Below, piece after piece: positions 1 through 7,917 of a stretch of 64,000 nucleotides of DNA (position 1 is the stretch's first letter; each line of letters starts with the position of its first letter). The position numbers were made by a program, and so were the translations under genes. The notes under the pieces were generated by a model, which saw only the letters and a list, made by a program, of their open reading frames with translations, was not told the DNA's origin and did no database searches. Source of the DNA: an uncultured Collinsella sp. (GTDB lineage: Bacteria > Actinomycetota > Coriobacteriia > Coriobacteriales > Coriobacteriaceae); contig CABUPE010000001.1 of assembly GCA_902493515.1 (NCBI GenBank), positions 62,001 to 126,000 of the forward strand. Direction: 5' to 3'.

Positions 1-48
1 GTTTCGCGCCGCCGCGTCGTGCCGCTCAAGAAGGCTCTGAGTCTCTAG
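1..48 (+). CDS. 3' end of an upstream gene (partial)
   Basis: An open frame enters from the left edge and stops at TAG 46-48, giving only 15 residues, rich in Arg, Lys and Val. A good terminator hairpin starts 7 bases later, which supports a real gene ending here. Too little is visible to name it. Confidence 0.35.
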   Translation, partial: VSRRRVVPLKKALSL

Positions 49-54
49 TACACT

Positions 55-106
55 GGCCCCGCAGCCCTGTAGACCCATCGTCTGCGGAGTTGTGGGGCCT
101 TTTTTG
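55..106 (+). terminator. Rho-independent terminator of the upstream gene
   Basis: GGCCCC (55-60) pairs with GGGGCC (94-99), with an inner GCAG/CTGC pairing, followed by a run of six T. It ends the gene entering from the left edge. Confidence 0.6.
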
Positions 107-145
107 TATGTATCTGCCGAATCGTTTTTTTGCGGAAGGGATCCC

Positions 146-613
146 ATGAACAGTGCAAGCGCCAAGCGCATCGACATCATCTCGGACACCCACGGCTATC
201 TTTCGCCTGCGCTCTTGGATGAGCTTGAGGGCGCAGACCTGATCATCCACGCCGGCGACCTCACGTCAGAGATAGACTACGAGCACCTATGCACCATCGC
301 CCCCGTGCGGGCCGTACTGGGCAACAACGATTACTACCGCGACTACGGTCCCGATGTAGACCGTCTTGCGCTCTTTACCTACGAAGGCCTCAAATTCGCC
401 GTAGCCCACTACCGCGAAGACCTTCCGGTGGGATCCGTAGACGTAGCCATCAACGGCCACACCCACGTAACCAAAGAAGCCCAAGTGGGCCGTTGCTTAG
501 TCCTCAACCCGGGCAGCGCCAGCTACCCCAGAGGCACCCGAGGCCCCACCATGGCCAGAATGCTAGTAAAAGACGGCAAGATCCTAAGCACTAACTTTAT
601 TGACCTAGAGTAA
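146..613 (+). CDS. YfcE/MJ0936-type metallophosphoesterase
   Basis: A 155-residue calcineurin-like phosphoesterase, a cytoplasmic two-metal hydrolase of small phosphodiesters or phosphomonoesters; the substrate is unknown. Metal-binding motifs appear in family order: DTH at residues 14-16, GD at 37-38, GNND at 59-62, a lone His near 87 and NGHTH near 103. The length matches the small YfcE-type family. The start at 146 is chosen because GGAAGGGA lies 6-14 bases upstream; an earlier in-frame ATG at 92 overlaps the terminator hairpin and lacks a ribosome site. The gene stands alone and is followed by a large inverted repeat. Confidence 0.85.
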   Translation: MNSASAKRIDIISDTHGYLSPALLDELEGADLIIHAGDLTSEIDYEHLCTIAPVRAVLGNNDYYRDYGPDVDRLALFTYEGLKFAVAHYREDLPVGSVDVAINGHTHVTKEAQVGRCLVLNPGSASYPRGTRGPTMARMLVKDGKILSTNFIDLE

Positions 614-770
614 TCACAACAAAAACGGGGGATGCAGATGCGTCCCCCGTTTCCATTTGAGCCAATGGCCGAGCTTCAACAAGAACCTTAGACAACCCCG
701 CCGCGGAGAACGGGGCCGCCGAGCCGCGAAGCGGCGAGCAACAACAACGGCTCGAACAAAGTGACGGCAG

Positions 771-911
771 GGAGGGCTTCCGGGGCCGAGGGCGGGGGTT
801 AAGTTTGTCGCGAGTTCCGCACGCAAAGGAAAGCACTTAATGTGCTTTCCGTCTTGCGCAGGACTGTAGAGCAGCAAACTTAACCCCCGCCCTCGGCCCC
901 GGAAGCCCTCC
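771..911. repeat. Perfect 37-bp inverted repeat, nested hairpin
   Basis: Arms 771-807 and 875-911 are exact reverse complements (37 of 37 bases, GC-rich, ending in TTAAGTTTG). Inside, GGAAAGCAC pairs with GTGCTTTCC around a short loop, so the whole 141 bases can fold into one long stem. The gene-free stretch 614-1020 holds this element plus smaller GC hairpins near 697-740 and no credible gene. It lies between the phosphoesterase and tRNA-Asp. Confidence 0.8.
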
Positions 912-1020
912 CGGATGGCCCCAAAAAATTTTTCAAAAAAGTTGTTGCGCGCCGGACAGACTTCTGTGTATACTAATCCCCGCAGCGCACGCGAGCGGAA
1001 ACAAACGCGAACGTCTGCCT

Positions 1021-1098
<78 letters not shown>

Positions 1099-1106
1099 AC
1101 GCAATT

Positions 1107-1136
1107 AAAGCCACGTCTTCGGACGTGGCTTTTTGC
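1107..1136 (+). terminator. Terminator of tRNA-Asp
   Basis: AAAGCCACGTC, loop TTCG, GACGTGGCTTT, then T-rich tail; a textbook intrinsic terminator with a stable UUCG tetraloop. Confidence 0.9.
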
Positions 1137-1457
1137 GTTTGATGCACTTTGTTTTGATAGAACGATCGCCCTGGTGCATCTTCGCCCAGAACCCCCGCGC
1201 CTTCGGGAACGCAAGTAAAATCTAATGAGTATATCTGTCTGAACAACAGCTTTGTTGCGCAACACCTGTTCTACGAGACAGGGGGTTAGGTTATACTAAA
1301 TTGCACTGTGCGCCGCATCTGATGCATTTCGCTCCAAGCGCGGCACTCAGTGGATATCCGATTTACCATTTGGATGTCCTGGCGGTCATTTAGCGTCTCG
1401 ACACAAGCTCGGCCCCGGAGCTCGTTCGAGCTGTTCGTATTCCTTGAAAGGGGAAAA
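1137..1457 (+). promoter_or_regulatory. Leader and promoter region of the Rrf2 gene
   Basis: No gene is seen in this 321-base stretch. TATACT at 1292-1297 is a plausible -10 box. A small palindrome GTTGCGCAAC lies just upstream (about 1253-1262). Rrf2 regulators usually control themselves, so an operator may lie here, but no site is certain. Confidence 0.3.
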
Positions 1458-1943
1458 ATGGACATATCGAGGAAGACTGATTACGCCCTTCGCATGCTGG
1501 CGATGCTTGCCGAGGATCCGGAGCGTTTGCTTTCTGTTCGCACCGCTGCCGAAGAGGTCAATGTCCCGTATTCGTTTGCCCGCTCGATTCAGCACGGTTT
1601 GGTCCAGGCCGGTATTGTGGAGAGCCTGCGTGGCGTCCACGGTGGCATGCGTCTCAAGGTCAGTCCGGACGACGTCACTATCCGCCAGGTCGTCGAGGCC
1701 GTTCAGGGTCCTATGGTTATGAACGATTGCACCGCGCCCGATGGTGACTGTGCGCGCATGGGCGCGTGCTGCTATCATCCCCTGTGGGCCGGAGCCCAGG
1801 CGTTGATGCGCGACTACCTCGATTCCGTTTCGCTCGGCGACATCGTCGCTCACCGCCAGTTCCCGGCCGTCGATCCCAAGTTCGCCGACCGCGAAGCGTT
1901 TCCCGAGTACGCCACCTGCGCGTGCGCTTACCGGGAGGAATAG
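1458..1943 (+). CDS. Rrf2-family Fe-S transcriptional regulator
   Basis: A 161-residue cytoplasmic DNA-binding protein. The N-terminal winged helix (about residues 1-80: MDISRKTDYALRML, then a GGMRL wing) is typical of Rrf2 proteins. Cysteines at the C-terminal half, in the order DCTAPDGDCARMGACC, match the cluster-binding Cys motif of the IscR/NsrR/RsrR branch, so it probably senses redox, nitric oxide or Fe-S status. There are further C-terminal Cys residues (CACAY). The start at 1458 has GAAAGGGG 6-13 bases upstream. The next gene, a DNA glycosylase, starts 21 bases after the stop and may be co-transcribed. Confidence 0.85.
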   Translation: MDISRKTDYALRMLAMLAEDPERLLSVRTAAEEVNVPYSFARSIQHGLVQAGIVESLRGVHGGMRLKVSPDDVTIRQVVEAVQGPMVMNDCTAPDGDCARMGACCYHPLWAGAQALMRDYLDSVSLGDIVAHRQFPAVDPKFADREAFPEYATCACAYREE

Positions 1944-1964
1944 CGCCGCATAAGGAGCATAGCC

Positions 1965-2870
1965 ATGATTCAGGACCCCTTTCGTTCGATGATTCGTTCG
2001 GAAGGGGTCCTGCGTTATCGCGACCTTCCGTGGCGCCGCACACGCGATCCGTACATCATTTGGCTTTCTGAGGTCATGCTGCAGCAAACGCAGGTGCCGC
2101 GTGTGGAGGCGCGCATGCCGGTGTGGCTCGATCGTTTTCCGACTGTGCAGGCGCTTGCCCAGGCCGCGCCTTCCGATGTTTTGGACGCTTGGCAGGGCAT
2201 GGGCTACAACCGACGCGCTCTGGCGCTTCATGGGGCCGCTCAGCGCGTTGTAGAGGACTGGGACGGGGAGTTTCCGCGTGAGACGCGTGACTTGGTCGCT
2301 CTGCCCGGCATTGGCCCGGCAACGGCGCAGGGCATCCGTTCGTTTGCGTTTGATCTTCCAGGCGTGTATCTAGAGACCAATGTGCGCACGGTCTTTTTGC
2401 ATCATTTCTTTCCCGATGTGCCGGCCGTTCCCGATCGCGAGCTGGTGCCGCTGATTCAAGCCGCCTGTCCGGCGGCCCCTGGTGCGGCGGCGGATGAGAT
2501 TGCGCCCTTTGCCGTGCCTCAAGACGATGCCGACACGCCGCGCGCATGGTATTACGCGTTGCTGGATTACGGCGCGTATCTTAAAAAGACGCTGCCCAAT
2601 CCGTCCAGGCGGTCGGCGGGCTATAGTCGTCAGTCCAAGTTTGAGGGCTCGCGTCGCCAAAAGCGCGCCCACATTGTGCGCATGCTGCTGGCGGCGCGCG
2701 ATGGGCAACCGGCAGGTATTACGCTCGATGAAGCCGTTGCAGGCGTTAACGAGATGGAGACGGCAGCCGGCCGAGAGCCGGTCGAGCGCGAGCTGGTCGC
2801 AAGCATTCTTGCCGATCTGGAGCGCGAGGGCTTTTGCGGCTCCGAGGGCGATCGTTGGCTGAGTGTGTAG
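1965..2870 (+). CDS. MutY-like HhH-GPD glycosylase without Fe-S cluster
   Basis: A 301-residue helix-hairpin-helix DNA glycosylase related to MutY, which removes adenine opposite 8-oxoguanine. Visible: WLSEVMLQQTQ with Glu36 in the place of the MutY catalytic Glu; helix-hairpin-helix LPGIGPATAQGI at 113-124; and LETNVRTVF at 136-144, where Glu137 replaces the Asp that MutY and Nth use. The CX6CX2CX5C cluster of MutY/Nth is absent, as is a typical C-terminal NUDIX-like domain; a winged-helix-like tail (about 215-301) ends the protein. The start at 1965 follows AAGGAG. Family membership is firm; substrate and activity are not. Confidence 0.75.
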   Translation: MIQDPFRSMIRSEGVLRYRDLPWRRTRDPYIIWLSEVMLQQTQVPRVEARMPVWLDRFPTVQALAQAAPSDVLDAWQGMGYNRRALALHGAAQRVVEDWDGEFPRETRDLVALPGIGPATAQGIRSFAFDLPGVYLETNVRTVFLHHFFPDVPAVPDRELVPLIQAACPAAPGAAADEIAPFAVPQDDADTPRAWYYALLDYGAYLKKTLPNPSRRSAGYSRQSKFEGSRRQKRAHIVRMLLAARDGQPAGITLDEAVAGVNEMETAAGREPVERELVASILADLEREGFCGSEGDRWLSV

Positions 2871-2984
2871 CTCACTCGAATCTGAAGAACGGGATTGTAA
2901 GGTTTAAATTCTCGGCATGAGGGCATCCTTAAAGCAAGGCCGCTCAAAGTCTGTGGGCGGCATGCGTTGAAGGGAAGTACACCT

Positions 2985-3524
2985 ATGGATTTTGAGAATT
3001 CCCAAACCAAGAAGAACCTCGAGACCGCTTTTGCCGGTGAGTCCCAGGCACACACCAAGTATCGCTACTATGCATCCAAGGCCAAAAAGGACGGCTACGT
3101 TCAGATCTCGAATATTTTTGCCGAGACGGCGGGCAACGAGTCCGAGCACGCCAAGCTGTGGTTTAAGTACCTGCACGACGGTGCCGTTCCGGGTACTCTG
3201 GACAACCTGCGAGATGCCGCGGCAGGCGAGAACTACGAGTGGACCACGATGTACGACGAGTTTGCCAAGACCGCCGAGGAAGAGGGCTTTGCCGAGATTG
3301 CCGAGAAGTTCCGTGGCGTCGCCGCCGTCGAGAAGGCCCACGAGGAGCGCTACAACAAACTCGTCGAGCGCATCGAGTCGGGCGAGGTGTTTGAGCGTGA
3401 GGGCGTGAAGGTGTGGAAGTGCCTGAACTGCGGGCACCTGCACGTTGGTGCCGAGGCGCCTGAGGTGTGCCCGGTGTGTAACCACCCGAAGGCGTACTTT
3501 GAGGAGCAGGTGGTGAACTACTAG
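2985..3524 (+). CDS. rbr: Rubrerythrin
   Basis: A 179-residue cytoplasmic non-haem di-iron peroxidase that reduces hydrogen peroxide in anaerobes, fed by rubredoxin-like donors. The ferritin-like four-helix domain (about 1-140) shows AGESQAHTKYRYYA, AGNESEHAKLW and KAHEERY, carrying the Glu/His iron ligands. A C-terminal rubredoxin knuckle follows (CLNCG then CPVCNHPKAYF). The start at 2985 has GAAGGGAA upstream. The gene is single, flanked by its own 3' inverted repeat and terminator. Confidence 0.95.
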   Translation: MDFENSQTKKNLETAFAGESQAHTKYRYYASKAKKDGYVQISNIFAETAGNESEHAKLWFKYLHDGAVPGTLDNLRDAAAGENYEWTTMYDEFAKTAEEEGFAEIAEKFRGVAAVEKAHEERYNKLVERIESGEVFEREGVKVWKCLNCGHLHVGAEAPEVCPVCNHPKAYFEEQVVNY

Positions 3525-3545
3525 CGCTTGGCGCTGGCGTGAGCT

Positions 3546-3631
3546 GGGCCGGGAGGGCCGGACTACCTTCCCTCCTCGCTCACGGCTTCGCAGGGTCGCG
3601 TTGAGGGAAGGTAGTCCGGCCCTCCCGGCCC
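3546..3631. repeat. Perfect 29-bp inverted repeat
   Basis: Arms 3546-3574 and 3603-3631 are exact reverse complements (29 of 29), GC-rich, with a 28-base loop. It sits just after the rubrerythrin stop, before a conventional terminator, and has the same architecture as the 771-911 element. Confidence 0.8.
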
Positions 3632-3682
3632 GCTTTGGTTCGTTGCGTGCTCGCTACAGAAAAGCTGATAACTAAGTTTGTG

Positions 3683-3712
3683 TGCCGCCCCTTTTGGGGC
3701 GGCACGTTTTTG
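3683..3712 (+). terminator. Terminator after rubrerythrin
   Basis: GTGCCGCCCC, loop TTTT, GGGGCGGCAC, then GTTTTT. A near copy lies at 4452-4481 after the next gene. Confidence 0.85.
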
Positions 3713-3802
3713 TATGGGGACTGGTTGGGACGGCGCTGTTCATGGGTGGGGTACACTGGGTAGCGACTTTTAGTTTATCTACTACCTGATGGGGTGTTTT
3801 TT

Positions 3803-4435
3803 ATGGGCAAGAAGTCTCGAGCTCGGGTTGCTGCGGCGGGAACTCGCAAGGATCCTGGTCGTCGGGTTGCCGAGGGTAAAAAGGCCGATCGTGCTGAGAA
3901 GGACAAGAAAGTCGGCGCGCATGCTCATCCTGAGTGGGCGCCTCATTTGAATTCGGCTAGTGAGGATTTGACTGCCAAGTTGTTTACTCTGGTCGAGGTA
4001 ATTTTGGGCGTGGTGCCCCTTGTGGTTATCGGTTTATTCTTAGCTTCGAAGGACGCCACGAGTGTCGATAAACTCACCGATGTCTTTTCTCAGGACCCCT
4101 CGATGGTGGTTACGTTTATCTCTGCGTGCCTGCAGCCGTTCGTGGCGTACATGTTGTATATGGTCTACCGCAAATACTGCGAGGGTGATGCGGGCTTTGC
4201 CGCCGGTAACCTGATCGGTCTTTTGTGCTCCGAGATCCTACTGCTCAATATCCCGGGCGTCATCGGTATGGGCATCTTGCTGTGGCGTGTTTGGCGCAAC
4301 GTCGCCCCGCACTTTGAGAGCTGGTTGTTTGAACGCCGTGCAATGGGCGTGCTGGCAGACATCGCGGGCTCGCTCGTGATTCTAGCCTTGGCGTTTCTGT
4401 GCGCCACCGCCGCCCGCGGTCTCGCGGGCATGTAA
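3803..4435 (+). CDS. Membrane protein of unknown function, basic N-terminus
   Basis: A 210-residue protein with a strongly basic, soluble N-terminus (about residues 1-45, many Lys/Arg) followed by four likely membrane spans (near 60-82, 100-120, 135-165 and 185-207). No catalytic motif is recognised. The start at 3803 has GGGGTG 6-12 bases upstream; a GTG at 3794 is the alternative and would add three residues. It is framed by two near-identical terminators and so is a single-gene unit. Confidence 0.6.
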   Translation: MGKKSRARVAAAGTRKDPGRRVAEGKKADRAEKDKKVGAHAHPEWAPHLNSASEDLTAKLFTLVEVILGVVPLVVIGLFLASKDATSVDKLTDVFSQDPSMVVTFISACLQPFVAYMLYMVYRKYCEGDAGFAAGNLIGLLCSEILLLNIPGVIGMGILLWRVWRNVAPHFESWLFERRAMGVLADIAGSLVILALAFLCATAARGLAGM

Positions 4436-4451
4436 GGCTGATTAGAAGTTT

Positions 4452-4481
4452 GTGTACCGCCCCTTTGGGGCGGCACTTTTT
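4452..4481 (+). terminator. Terminator, copy of the one at 3683
   Basis: ACCGCCCC, loop TTT, GGGGCGGC, then ACTTTTT. Flanking bases (CTGAT..AAGTTTGTGT before, TGGGG after) also match the 3683 terminator. The 253 bases from 4482 to 4734 show nothing else recognisable. Confidence 0.85.
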
Positions 4482-4734
4482 GTGTGGGGTCCCGGTCTCC
4501 ACAATTTTCGTCAAGCTTTTGGTTAGATTTTGGTCAGTTGGCGTAAGGGTGGAAGGCCAAAAGATTGCTGGCGAAAAAAGCTCAGAGAAAGTGCTGGTAG
4601 GGGAGTTGTTGAGCTTTTCGACAGCTTTTGAGCAAAAGAAACTTTGTGGCTATTGCCGGCGATTGCGTTGTCGCGGTCATGGCGGTGCGGGATGCTGGTC
4701 GTAAGCGTCGAACGCTCCGATTTTGGAGGCCAAC

Positions 4735-5169
4735 ATGGACCTGTTTCTTGAGACTCCGCAGCAACAAGCTGAGCGCATGCTGCGTCAGCAGCAACGACTC
4801 ATGGAGATGCAAATGCAAGGGGCGGCAGCCCAGCCCTTTGCGCAAAATGTCGTGCCCGCTGCTGTACCTGCAGCTGTGCCCGGGTGTAAATCGGCGCCAG
4901 AGGCCTATTCCGTACAGCAAGATTCATATGCGCAGGAGCTCGCGTTCGACAAGCGTCGTGCGCGTCGTCGCCGTGTGGGCCAGCGCTTGCGCATATTGGC
5001 GATGATCGTGCTCATCCCGTTAGGGCTTGCGGCCATCTTTCTGGCGTCGTATGCCCTCACGTGCATCCTCAACGGCGCATCGCCCAACGAGGTGCTCCAA
5101 CATCTGTCAGCCCTGGGCCAGCGCCTAGGCGACGTCGCAACAACCATCCGCGCCGGCTGGGAGAGTTAG
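4735..5169 (+). CDS. Small single-span membrane protein, unknown
   Basis: A 144-residue protein. The N-terminal half is Gln/Met/Ala-rich (QQQAERMLRQQQRLMEMQMQ), probably helical or disordered; a basic patch KRRARRRRVGQRLR comes next (about 80-93), then one membrane span (about 95-118) and a short amphipathic tail. No family is recognised. The start at 4735 is set by GGAGG 5-9 bases upstream; a TTG at 4723 would overlap that site. Expression of a real product is plausible from the good ribosome site. Confidence 0.5.
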   Translation: MDLFLETPQQQAERMLRQQQRLMEMQMQGAAAQPFAQNVVPAAVPAAVPGCKSAPEAYSVQQDSYAQELAFDKRRARRRRVGQRLRILAMIVLIPLGLAAIFLASYALTCILNGASPNEVLQHLSALGQRLGDVATTIRAGWES

Positions 5170-5292
5170 CGTTTGTCACATTAGGACTTCCAGGGTGTAC
5201 GAATTATCGCCACGAGCAGAATTCTTGCATCCTGTGGGTCCTGTCGTGCGACTGAATAGTATTATTGAAGATAAATAATAATAGGATTTGCT

Positions 5293-5823
5293 ATGTATAA
5301 GCAGGATTTAGAGCAGACTCTTTTGGGCATTGACGAAGAGGCGGAGCTGGAAATAGGTCCAAGAGACGACAGGCCGAACGTTGTATTGGTGGGAGGAAGC
5401 GCCTTCATGCTAAACGATGTGACGAATCGTTCGGTTACACATGACATTGATGTGTTTGAGGCAGATAGGTGCCTCCGCGAGATCATAGCTCGATACCCCG
5501 AGGTGAATGGTATGGCGGTGGCATATTGTAATCAGATGCCGTTCAATTACGAAGATCGTTTGATTCCCTTGGATATTGGGGCGCGCTTTATCAGGTACTT
5601 TACGCCATCCTTGGAGGACCTGGCGGTAATGAAGCTCTATGCCTTCCGTCCGAACGACATCATCGATCTTCATAGCCAGGCATTCGTCGACCGACTTGAT
5701 TGGGGACTGCTCGAACGGCTTATATTCGACGAGGGCGAGGCGCTGGCGTCGTCGCCTTCGGAGCGGAGTTATCAAGAGATGGTCTGCGCATACAGCCAAT
5801 ACAAAAAGGAGGTGCTCGGTTGA
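5293..5823 (+). CDS. DUF6036-type nucleotidyltransferase, putative toxin
   Basis: A 176-residue protein with a pol-beta/MNT nucleotidyltransferase core: VLVGGSAFML (GGS at 34-36) and HDIDVFEAD (D51, D53), the paired Asp motif that binds metal. It resembles the AbiEii/DUF6036 families, whose members act as toxins or antitoxins by nucleotidylating tRNA or a partner protein. The upstream region is AT-rich (AATAATAATAGGA), unlike its neighbours. The stop overlaps the start of the next gene by four bases (TTGA), so the two are translationally coupled. The role as toxin is inferred from architecture. Confidence 0.65.
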   Translation: MYKQDLEQTLLGIDEEAELEIGPRDDRPNVVLVGGSAFMLNDVTNRSVTHDIDVFEADRCLREIIARYPEVNGMAVAYCNQMPFNYEDRLIPLDIGARFIRYFTPSLEDLAVMKLYAFRPNDIIDLHSQAFVDRLDWGLLERLIFDEGEALASSPSERSYQEMVCAYSQYKKEVLG

Positions 5824-6383
5824 ATCTGACCTTTGAGGGATTCTTAAAAGGCTATTGCCGAGAGCTATCCGGACAGCAGTCGCTCAGTTTTAGAAAACTG
5901 GTTAAGCAAGCGACGACGGTTGCGCCGCGCGTGGCGGAGCCCCTGTTTTTGCTCGCTTTGGCACAGGGTAAAGCCGAATACGTTCTGGGCTTATCCGAGG
6001 GTTCGTGGATGGAAGAGGGTTACCGAGGCGTTTTGTCCTTGTACGGCCAAACGGGTAGCCTGGTATCTCTATGCGCCGAAGACAAACTCCCTAACCGTTA
6101 TGCCAACGTTTGGCGCGCGTATAGAGCGGCGAAGGAAAAGCCGGCGGCCGACAGAAGAATCAACGCCCTGATGCGAAAAAGAACGTTGGGAGCGCTAGAG
6201 GAATCGGGTGTAACGCGCTACGGTCTCTGCCGCGATTTGAATCTGAATAAGGGAAACGTGTACGCATATTTAGCCGGTGATGACTCAAAGGTGAGCAGGG
6301 AGACGGCGCGCCGCATTATGGAATATGCGGAGGAGAGGGGCGCCCAAGAAGGGGCCGGGCGCCCGGTGCGTATGGCGGGGTAA
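5820..6383 (+). CDS. HTH partner of the nucleotidyltransferase, putative antitoxin
   Basis: A 187-residue protein starting at TTG 5820. The start is decided by a perfect AAGGAGGT at 5806-5813, inside the preceding gene, and by the TTGA overlap. The N-terminal 100 residues are helical with no known motif; the C-terminal part carries a helix-turn-helix (GVTRYGLCRDLNLNKGNVYA, about residues 130-149) followed by a helix that resembles XRE-type DNA binders. Gene order nucleotidyltransferase then HTH, with coupling, suggests a two-gene toxin-antitoxin or abortive-infection unit in which this protein represses and neutralises. No direct evidence of activity exists in the sequence. Confidence 0.55.
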   Translation: MNLTFEGFLKGYCRELSGQQSLSFRKLVKQATTVAPRVAEPLFLLALAQGKAEYVLGLSEGSWMEEGYRGVLSLYGQTGSLVSLCAEDKLPNRYANVWRAYRAAKEKPAADRRINALMRKRTLGALEESGVTRYGLCRDLNLNKGNVYAYLAGDDSKVSRETARRIMEYAEERGAQEGAGRPVRMAG

Positions 6384-6434
6384 GATTGATCGCGGTTTTG
6401 ATTGGTGCTCGATTGGGTTTGTTGGGCGGAGTTT

Positions 6435-7790
6435 ATGTCTGCTATTGATATTGTGCTTGTTGTGATCGCCTTGGTGGCGGTGGGGGTTGCTGTGGCTTGC
6501 GCCCTCCAGCTCAAGAGCCTGCGTGCCGAGTTGCGGGAGCGTGGCGACAGTAGCGCGGAAACGCTGGCAGCACTCGAGCAGGCCAACAACGCGCTCGATG
6601 CCCTGAACGTCGCGCTGGCCGAAACTCGCCGCACGGCCAATGCCATCGCGCAGCAGCAGACGACAGATGCGGCCGTGGAGCAGCAACGTTACCTGACCAT
6701 CGCACGTGAGTTTTCGCAAGCTGGTGACCGGATGGATGACCTGCGCCGCGAGACGGCCCAACAGCTCGGTGCCAACCGCGAGGGTATCGAGCATCGCCTG
6801 GACAAGGTGCGCGAAACGGTCGATGCTCAGCTGGGCGCCATCCGCAAAGACAACAACGTGCAGCTCGATCAAATGCGTGCGACGGTGGACGAGAAGCTCT
6901 CCCGCACGCTCAACGACCGACTGTCGGCATCGTTTAAGCAGGTGAGCGACCAGCTCGAGGCCGTGTACAAGGGCCTGGGCGACATGCAGTCCATCGCCAC
7001 CGGCGTGGGCGACCTTAAGCGCGTGCTGGGCAACGTGAAGGCGCGTGGCATTTTGGGCGAGGTGCAGCTGGGTGCAATTCTGGCGGACATCCTTACGCCC
7101 GACCAGTATCTGGAAAACGTCGCCACCAAGCCCGGCGCCTCGGAGCGCGTTGAGTTTGCCGTCAAGCTGCCGGTGGACGAGGGCGATCCCGTGCTGCTGC
7201 CGATCGACTCCAAATTCCCGGGCGACGCGTACGAGCACTTGCTCGACGCGCAGGAGTCGGGCGATGCGGAGACCGTGGCGGCTGCGCGCAAGACGCTCGA
7301 CACCATGGTCAAGCGCGAAGCAAAGGACATTTGCGAAAAGTACCTGAGTGTGCCGGCAACGACCAACTTTGGCATCATGTTCGTGCCGTTTGAAGGGCTG
7401 TACGCCGAGGTCGTCAGCCGCTCCGGGCTTATCGAGACCCTGGGCCGCGACTATCACGTCAACGTTGCCGGCCCCAGCACCATGGCGGCCATTCTCAACA
7501 GCCTGCAGATGAGCTACCAGACGTTTAGGCTGCAAAAACGCACCGACGATGTACTGCGAGTGCTCTCCGCCGTCAAGGCCGAGCTGCCGCGCTATCAAAA
7601 GGCGCTGCGCCGCGCCCAGCAGCAGATCGAGACCGCGGGTAAAACGGTCGAGGGCATTATCACCACGCGCACCAACGTCATGGAGCGCAAACTCAAGGAT
7701 ATCGACGCGCTGGAAGACGCCGACCAAGCCGATGAGATCTTGGGACTCACGCCCGCGGGCCTTTCCACAGACCAAGAAGACGAGGACTAA
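6435..7790 (+). CDS. rmuC: RmuC-family DNA recombination protein
   Basis: A 451-residue RmuC protein, implicated in limiting recombination at inverted repeats and thought to be a nuclease. One N-terminal membrane span (about 4-24) is followed by a long coiled coil (about 30-190, Gln/Arg/Glu-rich) and the conserved RmuC domain with KARGILGEVQL, PIDSKFPGDAYE and FGIMFVPFEGLYAE. Length is typical. The start at 6435 has GGGCGGAG upstream. It forms a single unit ending in its own terminator. RmuC is notable here because the window is rich in long inverted repeats. Confidence 0.9.
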   Translation: MSAIDIVLVVIALVAVGVAVACALQLKSLRAELRERGDSSAETLAALEQANNALDALNVALAETRRTANAIAQQQTTDAAVEQQRYLTIAREFSQAGDRMDDLRRETAQQLGANREGIEHRLDKVRETVDAQLGAIRKDNNVQLDQMRATVDEKLSRTLNDRLSASFKQVSDQLEAVYKGLGDMQSIATGVGDLKRVLGNVKARGILGEVQLGAILADILTPDQYLENVATKPGASERVEFAVKLPVDEGDPVLLPIDSKFPGDAYEHLLDAQESGDAETVAAARKTLDTMVKREAKDICEKYLSVPATTNFGIMFVPFEGLYAEVVSRSGLIETLGRDYHVNVAGPSTMAAILNSLQMSYQTFRLQKRTDDVLRVLSAVKAELPRYQKALRRAQQQIETAGKTVEGIITTRTNVMERKLKDIDALEDADQADEILGLTPAGLSTDQEDED

Positions 7791-7798
7791 TTGCAACA

Positions 7799-7842
7799 AG
7801 GCAGCGGGGCACCGGCGCAAACGCGGGCACCCCGCTGCCTTT
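7799..7842 (+). terminator. Terminator after rmuC
   Basis: GGCAGCGGGG (7800-7809) pairs with CCCCGCTGCC (7830-7839), followed by TTTC. Short T-run, so moderate strength. Confidence 0.65.
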
Positions 7843-7917
7843 CACATCGCGCTTGCCTGAAGTGCGCTTTAGTGTGCAACAATGGCGTTTCGCCCTATCA
7901 GACGCGAAAGGAAGCCC

